The translations under genes and the position numbers were made by a program. Of a DNA stretch of 64,000 bases, positions 8,491 through 17,476 are shown in pieces; within the stretch, counting starts at the first letter, position 1, and each line of letters starts with the position of its first letter. The notes below the pieces were generated by a model, which saw nothing but the letters and a program-made list of their open reading frames with translations, was not told the origin of the DNA and searched no databases. Origin of the DNA: Bog-473 sp963807775 (lineage in GTDB: Bacteria > Actinomycetota > Acidimicrobiia > Acidimicrobiales > RAAP-2); NCBI GenBank assembly GCA_963807775.1, contig CAWECY010000018.1, forward strand, positions 372,001 to 436,000, written 5' to 3'.

Positions 8491-8811
8491 ATGACTCCAA
8501 GGCACCGTGACCCCGGCCTCGGCGAACTGATTGCTGACATCACCGTCGACTGCAACGACGAGGACGAGGAGCTCATGGGCTTCGAGAACGCCTTCGACGA
8601 GTGGGCTGCGCTTCCTTGCTCGGGAACCGTCATCGGCGAAGACGTCGAGGTGCTCTCCGTCGCCACCCAACACGGGCGGCGAGAACTGGTCGCAACCTGC
8701 CAACGGGACGGTCATAAGTACCAGATCGCACTTCTCGACGTCGAACTCAAGGCCGACCCAGCTACCGCAAGGGTGCTCGCCGCCTATCGAAGGTGGGCTG
8801 AGTGTCGCTGA
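8491..8811 (+). CDS. IS66 passenger gene: small acidic protein, calcium-binding-like annotation family
   Basis: A 106-residue protein with an acidic N-terminal half (ADITVDCNDEDEELMGF) and a C-terminal half ending ARVLAAYRRWAECR. Similar actinobacterial proteins are commonly annotated as calcium-binding or cytoplasmic proteins, with no known function. It lies inside the IS66 terminal repeats, divergent from the transposase by about 150 bp, and its stop is 16 bp from the right end. It is therefore cargo of the element. ATG at 8491 is used; no strong ribosome site is visible. Confidence 0.7.
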   Translation: MTPRHRDPGLGELIADITVDCNDEDEELMGFENAFDEWAALPCSGTVIGEDVEVLSVATQHGRRELVATCQRDGHKYQIALLDVELKADPATARVLAAYRRWAECR

Positions 8812-9012
8812 AGACCTGAATAGTTACCAATATTTATCGTTGAGTGACATGCCGCATATCCGAGCGCATACCACGTTGGGTGAGCCGTCGATGCTCATTC
8901 ATGTGGCGGCACGACTGACCAACTCCACAGCTCACCGCAAGATGGATGGTCCACGCGCCACGCCGACGGCTGCTGCGTCAAACACCGCCAGTCAGACCGT
9001 AGCTCTCCGGCC

Positions 9013-10206
9013 GTGAACGAACGTTTTATGGATCTTCTTGATGGCGAGGTCTATGCCAACCGTCCGTACGAGACCTACGCGTGGTTGCGCGACAACGCGC
9101 CCCTCTACTGGGACGCGGCAAATGAGTTGTGGGGTATATCGCGCTACGACGACATCGTTGAGATCGAGAAGCGCAAGGACGTTTTCATCAGCTCCGACCA
9201 GGACAAGGGCGGTTACCGACCGAACATCCCGGCTGATCCAGCGATGATTGGGCTTGACGACCCGCTGCATCACCTGCGCCGGCAGCTCGTCTCACGCCGA
9301 TTCACGCCGAAAGCGGTCTCGAGCTGGGAGGATGATATCCGGGCCAAAGTCACGCGTCTGCTCGATGCCGTTGAGGCCAACGATGGCCACGCCGAAGTTG
9401 TCGGCGACCTCGCCGCGCCGCTGCCTGCGATGATGATCGGCAAGGTGCTCGGGTTCGATGAGGAGCGCTGGAAAGACCTGCAGTCATGGTCGGAGCGAAC
9501 AATCGCTCTCGGGGGCGGTCCTCGGTACATGAACGAAGATGGAATGCTCGCCGCAACCGAATTCTTCCAAGCAGCATCGGACCTCTACGACAGCAAGCAA
9601 GGCTGCCCAGTCGACGATGTGATGAGCATCTGGACCGAGGCATCGGTTAATGGAGTTCCTCTCGAAAAGGACACTGTTCTGGCTGACTGCCTTCTCTTGC
9701 TCGACGGCGGAGCCGAGACGACCCGCACCGTCATCGCCCGGACTCTGCTCAACTTCATCGAATATCCGAATGAGTGGGAGAAATTACGCGCCGGCGCAGA
9801 CATGAACGTCGCCATTGAAGAAATGATCCGCTTCGTCACTCCCATTCACAACATGTGTCGCGTCGCCATTGAGCACTACAACATTGCGGGCGGAACCGTA
9901 CCTAAGGGTAATCAGGTCGTGCTCATGTACGGCTCAGCCAACCGCGACCCGAGACATTTTGACGACCCTGAACGCTTCGACATCGCCCGTAAGGCGAATC
10001 AGCACATCGCGTTTGGGTTTGGTACGCATTTCTGCCTCGGAGCTGCCCTGGCTCGGCTGGAGATCAAAGTGTTCTTCGAGGAATTCGTCCGCCGCGTTCA
10101 AGGTCTCATGACCACGCCTGGGACCGAGCCCGTCGAGATGCCCAACGCCTTCGTGTACGGGCTTCGTTCGGCGCACCTCGATCTGCAATTCGCGCACGAC
10201 CCCTGA
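9013..10206 (+). CDS. Cytochrome P450
   Basis: A 397-residue soluble bacterial P450. The I-helix oxygen-activation motif is LLLDGGAETTRT, the K-helix ExxR is EEMIRF, and the heme loop FGFGTHFCLG places the thiolate ligand at Cys341. Length and motifs fit mycobacterial-type CYPs acting on steroids or fatty acids, but the substrate is not determinable. Start GTG 9013; ATG at 9028 is an alternative. No redox partner gene is adjacent. The gene is visibly less GC-rich than its surroundings and sits between the IS66 element and the left attachment site of the tRNA-Arg island, which suggests transfer. Confidence 0.93.
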   Translation: MNERFMDLLDGEVYANRPYETYAWLRDNAPLYWDAANELWGISRYDDIVEIEKRKDVFISSDQDKGGYRPNIPADPAMIGLDDPLHHLRRQLVSRRFTPKAVSSWEDDIRAKVTRLLDAVEANDGHAEVVGDLAAPLPAMMIGKVLGFDEERWKDLQSWSERTIALGGGPRYMNEDGMLAATEFFQAASDLYDSKQGCPVDDVMSIWTEASVNGVPLEKDTVLADCLLLLDGGAETTRTVIARTLLNFIEYPNEWEKLRAGADMNVAIEEMIRFVTPIHNMCRVAIEHYNIAGGTVPKGNQVVLMYGSANRDPRHFDDPERFDIARKANQHIAFGFGTHFCLGAALARLEIKVFFEEFVRRVQGLMTTPGTEPVEMPNAFVYGLRSAHLDLQFAHDP

Positions 10207-10608
10207 TAGCCGTTGGCAGGTTCAGACATCAAGGCGTGGATAAACCGGCGCCCACACCCCAAACACCCAAGTGTGAACATGTGCTGACGTCGATCGTCAA
10301 GCCTTTGACGCATGCTCGGAGGTGTGTGTCCACCCATCAGGGGTCAATGGCATGACGCGCGCTCGGAGGGATTCGAACCCCCAACCTTCTGATCCGTAGT
10401 CGCTCCGAACCCGTCCACACCGTCTGAGCCAGTTACATAAGACCAGCTCAGATAGGGTACGACGGCCATTGAGCGCAACAAGGTCTACCCAGTTTTCCCC
10501 GAAAGATTGCCAAAAGGATTGCCAACAAACCATCTGAATCGGTTCAGAAGGTAGCTTCCGTTGCGACTCACGACTCGTTCTACACGCCCAAGTCGCGGTC
10601 CCACCCTC
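10207..10608. other. Non-coding left end of the integrative island
   Basis: This 400-bp stretch holds the displaced tRNA-Arg 3' half (10356-10401). Beyond it is a pair of 9-bp direct repeats, GATTGCCAA, at 10505-10513 and 10517-10525, spaced 12 bp apart and possibly integrase or excisionase arm sites. I see no convincing gene here; short open frames lack ribosome sites and family resemblance. Confidence 0.6.
10356..10401. repeat. attL: displaced 3' half of tRNA-Arg (46-bp direct repeat)
   Basis: These 46 bp are identical to 19710-19755, which cover the 3' half of the complete tRNA-Arg(ACG) gene: part of the anticodon arm, the T arm and the 3' acceptor strand. Only the 3' half is here, followed by unrelated DNA. 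This is what a tyrosine integrase leaves when an element inserts at the 3' end of a tRNA and supplies its own copy. Confidence 0.9.
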
Positions 10609-11385
10609 CTACCCTGAGCCGAGTCGCTGCAGCGCTATCCGACCGACCCTCTCGATGTCCTCGGGGGTTGGCGGATCAATGAGCATTGTCTGTCGGATGG
10701 CCCGGGCGATGCGGTCGGCTCCCGCGGCGAATTCGATCTCGATCCTCTGAACGCACCATTGGCCGAGCCCTTGGGGGGCGTGTGGCAGGTCGGCGACGAT
10801 GTCGTCAAATGCCTCCGGTCGGAGGAGAAGCGCGTACAGATCTCCGTAGTCGTTGGGCCCCTTATGCGCGCGCTCGGCGCGTCGACGAGGTGCCGACTGG
10901 AGCTTCATGGCCACGAGCGCGGCCGGTGTAGCCACACGGCACGTCGCCGTGGCGACGGGAGCTCGCTGCTCGGAAACCACAGTCATTGAGGCCTCCGTGG
11001 CGGAGTCGAGCGCCCACCGGTGGGCCAGCAGGAAGGCTCGGTCGAACTCGTCGTCGGGAAGATCTGCTGGTTCGAGATCGGCAGCCGGGGTGGACCCCAC
11101 GTCGATGCAGTCGACCTTGACGCCTTCGACCGACCGACGGCCCCGCCCGCTCTCGCCACCGCCGACGAGAATCGAAAGACGAGAGGGGCCGCCATCCACG
11201 CTCTGTGCTGCGGCATCAAGATCGTCGGTGGCGCGGTGGACCCGGCCGAGCCTTGTCATGACGGCCAAACCGCCGATCAGCGCGAACTCCGATGAGGGGA
11301 CTTCGGCGGCCAGTGTCTGCAGGGCACGAACGAGGCGCGATGCTGAGCCACCGGGCCCGTCGACGAACAGGATCTCACCAGACAC
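10609..11385 (-). CDS. AbiEii-like nucleotidyltransferase toxin
   Basis: 258 residues. The N-terminal part has the nucleotidyltransferase signature FALIGGLAVMTRLGRVHRATDDLD, i.e. GG(L)A followed by R-x-T-x-D-D-x-D, as in AbiEii/MNT-type enzymes. A later KLQSAPRRRAERAHKGPNDYGDL segment matches the conserved K/D motif of AbiEii. Such toxins transfer nucleotides to RNA targets such as tRNA and stop growth, for example during phage infection. GTG 11385 is the start: it overlaps the stop of the upstream gene by 11 bp, implying translational coupling. The partner upstream is a winged-helix AbiEi-like protein, the standard order of this type IV system. Confidence 0.75.
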   Translation of the reverse strand: MSGEILFVDGPGGSASRLVRALQTLAAEVPSSEFALIGGLAVMTRLGRVHRATDDLDAAAQSVDGGPSRLSILVGGGESGRGRRSVEGVKVDCIDVGSTPAADLEPADLPDDEFDRAFLLAHRWALDSATEASMTVVSEQRAPVATATCRVATPAALVAMKLQSAPRRRAERAHKGPNDYGDLYALLLRPEAFDDIVADLPHAPQGLGQWCVQRIEIEFAAGADRIARAIRQTMLIDPPTPEDIERVGRIALQRLGSG

Positions 11386-12310
11386 GGACGTGGCCCTCCG
11401 GGTCCCAACCGTCCAGGATCTCCCGACCCCTTCCCCGGTCCTGGGCCAGATCGAGGGCGACCACGATGTGGTTGGCCACCGCGAACCCATGGTGCGAGAG
11501 CTCCGCCGGAACCGCCCATCCATAGCGAGACGGGCATACGGCCACCCGTCCGGCCGGCGGCATTTCGGAGGATGCCCCGTAGGAGCGGAGGACGGCCCGC
11601 AGTTCGCTCTGCTTCTCCACGTAAAGTTCGGCAGGCCAGTCCGCGGTTGCCACCACCGGAGCCTGGTGCCAGACGGCTCCCAGAGTCCCCGAGAGGCGGA
11701 AGAGATCGGGTTCGGATTGGGGAAGTGTCCGAAGCGGTCGCCATGACGGAGCCCAGGCGTCGGCCATTTCGTCGAACAGTTCGGGAATCGACGGCCGACC
11801 TTGGCGGTCCACGAGGCCCCGGTCTCGCAGGGCGGCCAGGATCTCCGATACCCGCCCTGGGGATCGTCCGATCAGGGTGGCGACCTCGGTGGTGCGATGG
11901 GTCTGCTCGGGATGGAGCAGTAAGGCGACCCCGACATCGAGGCCCGTCGGGACGAAGAGGTCGGTCACCCGGGTCGGTTCAGGCTGCACGAGCGGGGGCA
12001 CGTCCGCGTCGATGTGTACGGTCGCGCCGCGAAGTTGCATGTGCCCCCGGCGGTCAAGCCACGCCACCCGGCCTTCGGCCAGGACCCGACGAGCCTCCGC
12101 GGAGATCCGGTCCGCCACGATGATCCCGCCGGCGAATCTGCGAGCCACACCCTCGGCCTCGATCTGGCTGACGCTCCGGCGCGTCTCGACGGGAATCTCC
12201 CGCCCGTCGGCCTCTACAGACACAGGCGACAGGGCTCTGGCCGCCACCGCCAGGGCCCCCAGAGACCGGGCGACCTCCTCCGCCGGACTATTCGTGCTTC
12301 GTGCGGGCAC
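11375..12310 (-). CDS. AbiEi-like antitoxin / winged-helix regulator
   Basis: 311 residues. The middle holds a winged helix-turn-helix (TTEVATLIGRSPGRVSEILAALRDRGLVDRQGRPSI), preceded by a restriction-fold-like N-terminal region (RISAEARRVLAEGRVAWLDRRGHMQL). The C-terminal half (DLFRLSGTLGAVWHQAPVVATADWPAELYVE) is typical of large AbiEi-family antitoxins. It lies directly upstream of the nucleotidyltransferase and overlaps it. In AbiE systems the antitoxin represses its own operon and offsets the toxin without direct binding. Start GTG 12310; TATTCT six bases upstream could be a -10 box of a leaderless transcript. Confidence 0.68.
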   Translation of the reverse strand: MPARSTNSPAEEVARSLGALAVAARALSPVSVEADGREIPVETRRSVSQIEAEGVARRFAGGIIVADRISAEARRVLAEGRVAWLDRRGHMQLRGATVHIDADVPPLVQPEPTRVTDLFVPTGLDVGVALLLHPEQTHRTTEVATLIGRSPGRVSEILAALRDRGLVDRQGRPSIPELFDEMADAWAPSWRPLRTLPQSEPDLFRLSGTLGAVWHQAPVVATADWPAELYVEKQSELRAVLRSYGASSEMPPAGRVAVCPSRYGWAVPAELSHHGFAVANHIVVALDLAQDRGRGREILDGWDPEGHVRVW

Positions 12311-12409
12311 GAACTCAGAATATCACCCGGTGGCCGGGGTCGTAGCAGTTGACCTGCTCCTTGGCACCGGAAGGCGTGGCTATCCAGGCGTCGCCCAGGA
12401 ATGGAGGCC

Positions 12410-12931
12410 CTACTCCGCCAACCTCATCCTCACGAGGTCGATCGGACGCTGGTAGTTCCGGGCGCTGTTGATGTTGCGTCGGAGCCGGCGGTTGAGGGCG
12501 CGATCGTCCAGCCGGGCCAGACCACCGCTCTCGCCTACGGCCACTTCGCAGAAAAAGGCCATGTCGTTCATGCAGCCGAGCACGCTGCGATCGGCGGTCT
12601 TTGCGATGACCAAGGCCTGGCTCCCCAAATCGCCGAAGGTGCCACTGGGACAACCCTCTTCTCTCAGCTCACACGCGATGAGCGCTGTGACGAATTCTCG
12701 AGTCAACCGGAGGTCGGCTACTCGCACATCTGGCTCGAAGATGCTGAACAACGTTCCAGCGTGGGTCAGCAGCAGGCACTTGCGGCGGTCGAGGAGCAGC
12801 ACATTCGCGTACCAGTCTTCGTCACACGGCGCGATGGCAGGTACCGGATCAAGACGGAGAAGGTCGAGGAGCTTCTTCGTGCAACGCAGGCCCACCAACC
12901 AATCGTAGGGGAGTCCGAACCCGAGTCCCAT
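12410..12931 (-). CDS. DUF6933-like protein
   Basis: 173 residues from ATG 12931; an internal GTG at 12895 (VGLRCTKKLLDLL) may be the true start, since family members begin close to this RCTKKLL block. The segment WYANVLLLDRRKCLLLTHAGTLFSIF matches the conserved core of DUF6933 proteins, whose function is unknown. The C-terminus (NRRLRRNINSARNYQRPIDLVRMRLAE) is basic. It lies between the SWIM gene and the AbiEi-like gene on the same strand, with short gaps, inside the integrated island. Confidence 0.65.
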   Translation of the reverse strand: MGLGFGLPYDWLVGLRCTKKLLDLLRLDPVPAIAPCDEDWYANVLLLDRRKCLLLTHAGTLFSIFEPDVRVADLRLTREFVTALIACELREEGCPSGTFGDLGSQALVIAKTADRSVLGCMNDMAFFCEVAVGESGGLARLDDRALNRRLRRNINSARNYQRPIDLVRMRLAE

Positions 12932-12967
12932 GGGTGAGCACCAGCTCGTGGTCGGCTGTGGACCTGG

Positions 12968-13937
12968 TCACGAGCCGGACGACGTCGACTCCTCCCCGAA
13001 TGCCAATGCGATGGCATCGGAAGTGATGCCCTCGTAAAGCGGACGGAGCTCGTCGATGGCGCGGACAACGTCGCCAAGCGGTGATGGGTCGAGCTGTCGG
13101 AGGACCAGGTCGGCTGCGACCGCCAAACGTGGTCGGACCTCGATGGTCGAAACGTCGTCGGGGCTGCCCCAAAACGACACCGCTGGTCCTGACTCAGGGG
13201 TGATTCTGCGTTCCGCATCGAACGTGGGCCATCCAAATTTGCCGGTCTCGAGAACGTCGGCCGATCCCTCCCTCTCCGACTCACCCCCGCCGGGACCGCG
13301 CCGTCGCGCCCTCAGCTCGGCGAGCAACCTTTCTTTGTCTCGGCCGCGCCAGGCAAAGATGAGGAAGGGATCGTCATCGAAGGCTTCTGCCATCAAGTAG
13401 AAGACCGCGGCCACGTGTTTGCACGGATTCTCCCAATCGGGGCACGAACACGCGGAGACGAGGTCGTCGTCCGAGGCGGGGAACAGCGTGGTCGAGGACT
13501 CGACGAAGGCCTCTTCGATCTCCTCGGGCATCTCTCCGGACAGGAGTTTGGCCAAGAAACACAGCCTGCGAAGCCATGACGTCCTCGATGCTGCCCCACT
13601 CCGAATCGGTCAAGATCTCGGTCTCGATGAACACCCGGTACGGCTTGGACCGCGAGCCCTGAACCGAGGCGCGGACCTGACCAGGGACGATCTCCAGAGT
13701 CAGCACCTGACCGGCGCGGGCGTAGCGCTTGCCCCTCTGAAGACGGCTCCCGATGCCAAACGACTCCAGCACGGTGATGAAGCGCCGCGACCACCAGGTG
13801 TCACCGATCTGTCCGCGCTTGCTGCGGGCCGTGACGCCCCCTTCGACCATGATCGGCTTCGAGGCCGGCGGCCACCAGCCATCGGGAGGTCGACCGGATC
13901 GGCCCGATGGACGACGGGGAGTGCGACGTGACGGCAT
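12968..13937 (-). pseudogene. SWIM zinc-finger protein, split by one frameshift
   Basis: The N-terminal part (GQIGDTWWSRRFITVLESFG through VMASQAVFL) starts at ATG 13937. The C-terminal part (AKLLSGEMPEEIEEAF, the zinc-binding CSCPDWENPCKHVAAV, then DDPFLIFAWRGRDKERLLAEL) reads in the next frame. Together they give the normal SWIM-domain protein of roughly 320 residues. The break is near 13553, where an extra G in CTTGGCCAAA shifts the frame. Its ATG overlaps the helicase stop (TGATG), so the two are coupled. SWIM proteins of this type commonly accompany helZ-like SNF2 helicases. It could be a true mutation, a sequencing error or, less likely, programmed frameshifting. Confidence 0.72.
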
Positions 13938-16900
13938 CAGTCGTCTCCCACGGCGTCGCTCGACAGGGCGATCACTTCACGAAGCTGATCGGTCGACAGC
14001 TCGGTGAGCCAGCCCTCGCCGGCTCCGACGATCCGCTCCGCTAACGCCCGCTTCGCCTCGATCATGGCATCGATACGCTCCTCCAGGGTTCCCCCGCAGA
14101 CGAACTTGCGGACTTGCACATTGTGCTTCTGACCGATCCGATAGGCCCGGTCGGTCGCCTGGTCCTCCACCGCCGGGTTCCACCATCGATCGAAGTGCAC
14201 GACCTGGGTCGCCGCCGTCAGGTTGAGGCCCGTGCCGCCGGCCTTCAACGACAGGAGGAAGACCGGTGGTCCGTCGGCCTCCTGGAAACGCTCGACCATC
14301 AAGTCGCGCGCCCGCTTCGTCACTCCGCCGTGGAGCCACAGGACATCGCATTGCAGCCGATGACGTAGGTGCCGCTCGAGCATGCTGCCCATCTCGGTGA
14401 ACTGCGTGAAGACGAGCGATCGGTCACCCTCGGCCATCGCTTCGCCGAGGACTTCGACCAGGCGCGTGAGCTTGCCCGACCGGCCCGGCAGGGACGAGCC
14501 GTCGGCCAAGAAATGAGCGGGATGGTTGCAGACCTGCTTGAGCTTCATCATGGTGGCGAGCACCAGACCACGGCGCTCGATTCCTTCCGCTTCGTCGATT
14601 CGCGCCAGCATGTCGTCGACGACGGCCTGGTAGAGAGTGGCCTGCTCGCGGGTCAGGGTGCAGAACTCCTTCATCTCGAGCTTCTCGGGAAGATCGGCGA
14701 TGATCGTCCGATCGGTCTTGAGGCGGCGAAGTATGAACGGCCCGGTGATATGACGCAGCTTGGTCGCCACCTCGTCGTCTCCCCCGCGCTCGATCGGATC
14801 GGCGAAGCGCTCTCGGAAGCTGCGCTCGGACCCGAGGATGCCCGGGTTGAGGAACTCCATGATCGACCAGAGCTCGCTCAGTCGGTTCTCGACCGGGGTG
14901 CCGGTCATGGCGATCCGCCGCTCGGCCGAAATCGACCGGACGCTCTGGGTCGTGCGGGTTGCGCTGTTCTTGATCTGCTGTGCTTCGTCGAGAACCATGC
15001 GGCGCCAGGGGACGCCGGCCAGCAACTCCACGTCGCGCGTGGCGAGCCCGTAGGTCGACAGGACCAGGTCGACCTGGCCGGCGTGCCGGATGAACAGCTT
15101 TCCGGCGAGTCGGTCCGGCCCATGGTGGACGTACACGGCCAATTTCGGAGCGAAACGAGCGGCCTCGCGTTGCCAGTTCCCCACCAGCGACATTGGGCAC
15201 AGCACCAGCGTCGGCCCCAGTCTGGCTCGCCCGGTTCGATCAGCCGACCCGGAGATGCCCGACCGGCGCCAGCCCGGTGTCGAAGCGGCTCGGGCACGCT
15301 CGTCGACCAGGAGCGCGAGGAGCTGTGCGGTCTTCCCCAGGCCCATGTCGTCGGCCAGACACGCCCCGAGACCGAGCTCGCCGAGAAAGGAGAGCCACCC
15401 GAGCCCACGTTCTTGATACGGACGGAGCTCGCCGGCGAATCCATCGGGGGTCGCAGTGGGCTCAAGCCTGCGGTCTTCGGCTCCCGAGAGCAGGTCGCCG
15501 AGCCAGCCGTCTGCCGCCACTTCGACAACCGGCAGTTCGTCCGGACCCTGCTCGAATCCGAGCGCGGATCGCAGGACCTCTCCGGCCGACATGACGTCGC
15601 CGGTTGCTCCCCGCTTCCCAACCGCAGTGATGGCGGCAGAGAGCTCCTCGTGATGCAGCTCCACCCACTGGCCGCGAACACGCACGAGCGGCTGCTTCAG
15701 TCGAGCCAGCTGTCGCAGCTCGGCCAGCCCCAGCGTGTCATCGCCCAGCACTGCTTCCCAGCGGATGTCACACAGCCCGTCGAGACCGATGCCGCCGGAG
15801 GAGTTCCCACCCTTCGGACTGATCCGTGCCTTGAGCCGCAGTCCGAGCCTGCTCCTCGACGAGCGCCACCACGGGGGGGCGAACACCCCGAATCCGGCTT
15901 CTTCCAAGAGGGGCGCACCGTCACGAAGAAACGTCAGGATGCCCGCAGCGTCCGTCGCGGATTCGCAGGGAGCGGCCGAGGCGAGGGCCCGTCCGAGCGT
16001 GGGGACGAGGCGGGCCGCCTGACCGAGCCCGCGCAGGAGGTGTTCGTCGGGGTGGGCGACATGGCGCCCGATGGCGGTCAGCTCGGGGCCGTCGGACCAG
16101 ACATCCTCCGCCGAGACGACCAGGCTGGGATCGTCCACCGCCTGGAGGGCGAACTCGATGCGCCAGCTCTGCGCGGAACCAGCCGCGCCGTCCTTCTTCC
16201 GTCTCCGGGGTCGAGCGGGCGCGCCCGCCGTGTCGAGCGGTCGCTCTTCGCCGTCGTCCGAGGGAGGGACGATCCGAAAGCAGGTCCGTACCGCTTCGAC
16301 ATCCGCGCTCCTCGTGGCATGCCACCCAGCAAGCCGCCCAGCCAGTTGCACCCACTCGTCCTCGTCGTGCTCACCCACGGCATCGTCGGGTGAGCCGAGA
16401 GCGCCCAGCCAAGCATCGACGACGTTCGCCTTGGCTCCCCGCCGTCTGCCGGTCGGCCGTGCCGGGGCGGCCAGCTCCCGGGCGAGAGCGTCCGTCACCG
16501 CCCACATCAACGAGCGCAGGACCTCGTCGCTGGGCTCCGGTCCCTGCTCGCCGAGTCCCTTCTCCGTGTTCGACTCAGGCTCGCGCACCGCCATGAACGA
16601 GGCCGGAAGCGCCCACACCATCGCCTCGATCCGGCCCCGGTCATGCCCGTCGATGAGCGGGCGCCAGCACGCCCTCCAGCGCTCGGCGACGAACTCAAGA
16701 TCGGGCAGCAGCCGACCCCGGGCCAGGAGCTCCACCACCATCGCGACCGCGTGGGCGGCGAAGCGGATATCGGGCCCGAGAGCGACACCCGAGGGGCCCG
16801 CGTCGCTGAACTGATCGCCGCCTCGCAAAGACGTCAGTGTCCAGAGCAACCTCGCTGCAGCGGGTGGGTCGAGGACAAACCCCGGGGCGCTCCACAGCGA

Positions 16901-17236
16901 GAGGTGTTCCTCGGCGCTCGAGGGCGCGTATGGTCCGGCCGGTGCCCTGGTCGGAGGCTCGCCGTCGAGCGGGGAGCCGATGGGAACTCCGCCGGCGTCG
17001 AAGAGTTGCAGCGTGAGCTGGACGTGTCCTTCCCCAAGCAGGCCCGCCCCCGCCATCCCCGCCACCTCCGCCACGGCCAGTCGCAGACCGTCGGGACCCA
17101 GCGCGAAGGGGTGGGGCTTTGGCCGACGCGCCGGACGCCCTGGCCGAACCGGCGCTGGCCGAGAGCGATCCCCGTCCTCCGCCCACAGCGCCAGACGACG
17201 TGAACCGGTCAGCCAGGCGGCGTGCAGGACGGTCAC
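13937..17236 (-). CDS. SNF2-family DEAD/DEAH helicase (HelZ-like)
   Basis: 1099 residues. The N-terminal 400 are low-similarity and Pro/Ala/Arg-rich. A bacterial SNF2-associated domain follows (about 400-580). The ATPase core comes next: Walker A DDMGLGKTAQ, motif II DEAQ in MVLDEAQQIKNS, and motif III MTGTPVENRLSELWSI. The C-terminal RecA domain has LLSLKAGGTGLNLTAA and QATDRAYRIGQ (motif VI). These are dsDNA-translocating ATPases that remodel protein-DNA complexes. The stop overlaps the SWIM gene start by one base. The gene sits in the middle of the tRNA-Arg island, where such helicases often serve defence; a specific system is not recognised. Confidence 0.9.
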   Translation of the reverse strand: MTVLHAAWLTGSRRLALWAEDGDRSRPAPVRPGRPARRPKPHPFALGPDGLRLAVAEVAGMAGAGLLGEGHVQLTLQLFDAGGVPIGSPLDGEPPTRAPAGPYAPSSAEEHLSLWSAPGFVLDPPAAARLLWTLTSLRGGDQFSDAGPSGVALGPDIRFAAHAVAMVVELLARGRLLPDLEFVAERWRACWRPLIDGHDRGRIEAMVWALPASFMAVREPESNTEKGLGEQGPEPSDEVLRSLMWAVTDALARELAAPARPTGRRRGAKANVVDAWLGALGSPDDAVGEHDEDEWVQLAGRLAGWHATRSADVEAVRTCFRIVPPSDDGEERPLDTAGAPARPRRRKKDGAAGSAQSWRIEFALQAVDDPSLVVSAEDVWSDGPELTAIGRHVAHPDEHLLRGLGQAARLVPTLGRALASAAPCESATDAAGILTFLRDGAPLLEEAGFGVFAPPWWRSSRSRLGLRLKARISPKGGNSSGGIGLDGLCDIRWEAVLGDDTLGLAELRQLARLKQPLVRVRGQWVELHHEELSAAITAVGKRGATGDVMSAGEVLRSALGFEQGPDELPVVEVAADGWLGDLLSGAEDRRLEPTATPDGFAGELRPYQERGLGWLSFLGELGLGACLADDMGLGKTAQLLALLVDERARAASTPGWRRSGISGSADRTGRARLGPTLVLCPMSLVGNWQREAARFAPKLAVYVHHGPDRLAGKLFIRHAGQVDLVLSTYGLATRDVELLAGVPWRRMVLDEAQQIKNSATRTTQSVRSISAERRIAMTGTPVENRLSELWSIMEFLNPGILGSERSFRERFADPIERGGDDEVATKLRHITGPFILRRLKTDRTIIADLPEKLEMKEFCTLTREQATLYQAVVDDMLARIDEAEGIERRGLVLATMMKLKQVCNHPAHFLADGSSLPGRSGKLTRLVEVLGEAMAEGDRSLVFTQFTEMGSMLERHLRHRLQCDVLWLHGGVTKRARDLMVERFQEADGPPVFLLSLKAGGTGLNLTAATQVVHFDRWWNPAVEDQATDRAYRIGQKHNVQVRKFVCGGTLEERIDAMIEAKRALAERIVGAGEGWLTELSTDQLREVIALSSDAVGDD

Positions 17237-17476
17237 TCGTCCATACTGGCGCGGCGCAGTGACCGTGCCCAGCTCATCATCAGAGCGGTGCCGATCTGAC
17301 GGAGGCGCACCTGGGACCTGGGTTCCCCGTGGCCGCCGCGGCGACGACCAGCGCCCCGTCCAGCCCTCAAATCGCCAGCCGGTCGTGGATCTCCTTGTCT
17401 GGCTCCGTGGCGGAGACCGACGCAGCAGCCGTCGCCGTGATCAGTAGCCGCCTACCCGCAGTTCAAGAAAGGAAGA

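Larger units (their letters stand above)
6902..8827 (-). mobile_element. IS66-family insertion sequence with passenger gene, complete, 1926 bp
   Basis: Both ends carry the identical 16-bp terminal inverted repeat GTAACTATTCAGGTCT, beginning with the GTAA typical of IS66. The 8 bp CAATATTT is present immediately outside both ends (6894-6901 and 8828-8835), an exact 8-bp target duplication as IS66 makes. Inside are a TnpC transposase (minus) and a small divergent gene (plus, 8491-8811). No tnpA or tnpB is present, which resembles the ISBst12 subgroup. The element landed next to a truncated HNH gene fragment. Confidence 0.9.

Noticed and set aside
9671..9684. A partial match to the CAGAACACTGTTCTG operator (GACACTGTTCTGG).
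   Set aside because: It lies inside the P450 coding sequence and only half matches; I treat it as chance.
10297..10533. A short minus-strand open frame across attL.
   Set aside because: It runs through the tRNA fragment and has no ribosome site or recognisable family.
14369..16393. A long open frame on the plus strand opposite the SNF2 helicase.
   Set aside because: It is a shadow of the GC-rich helicase gene: no family motifs, no ribosome site, and the helicase frame has every expected motif.
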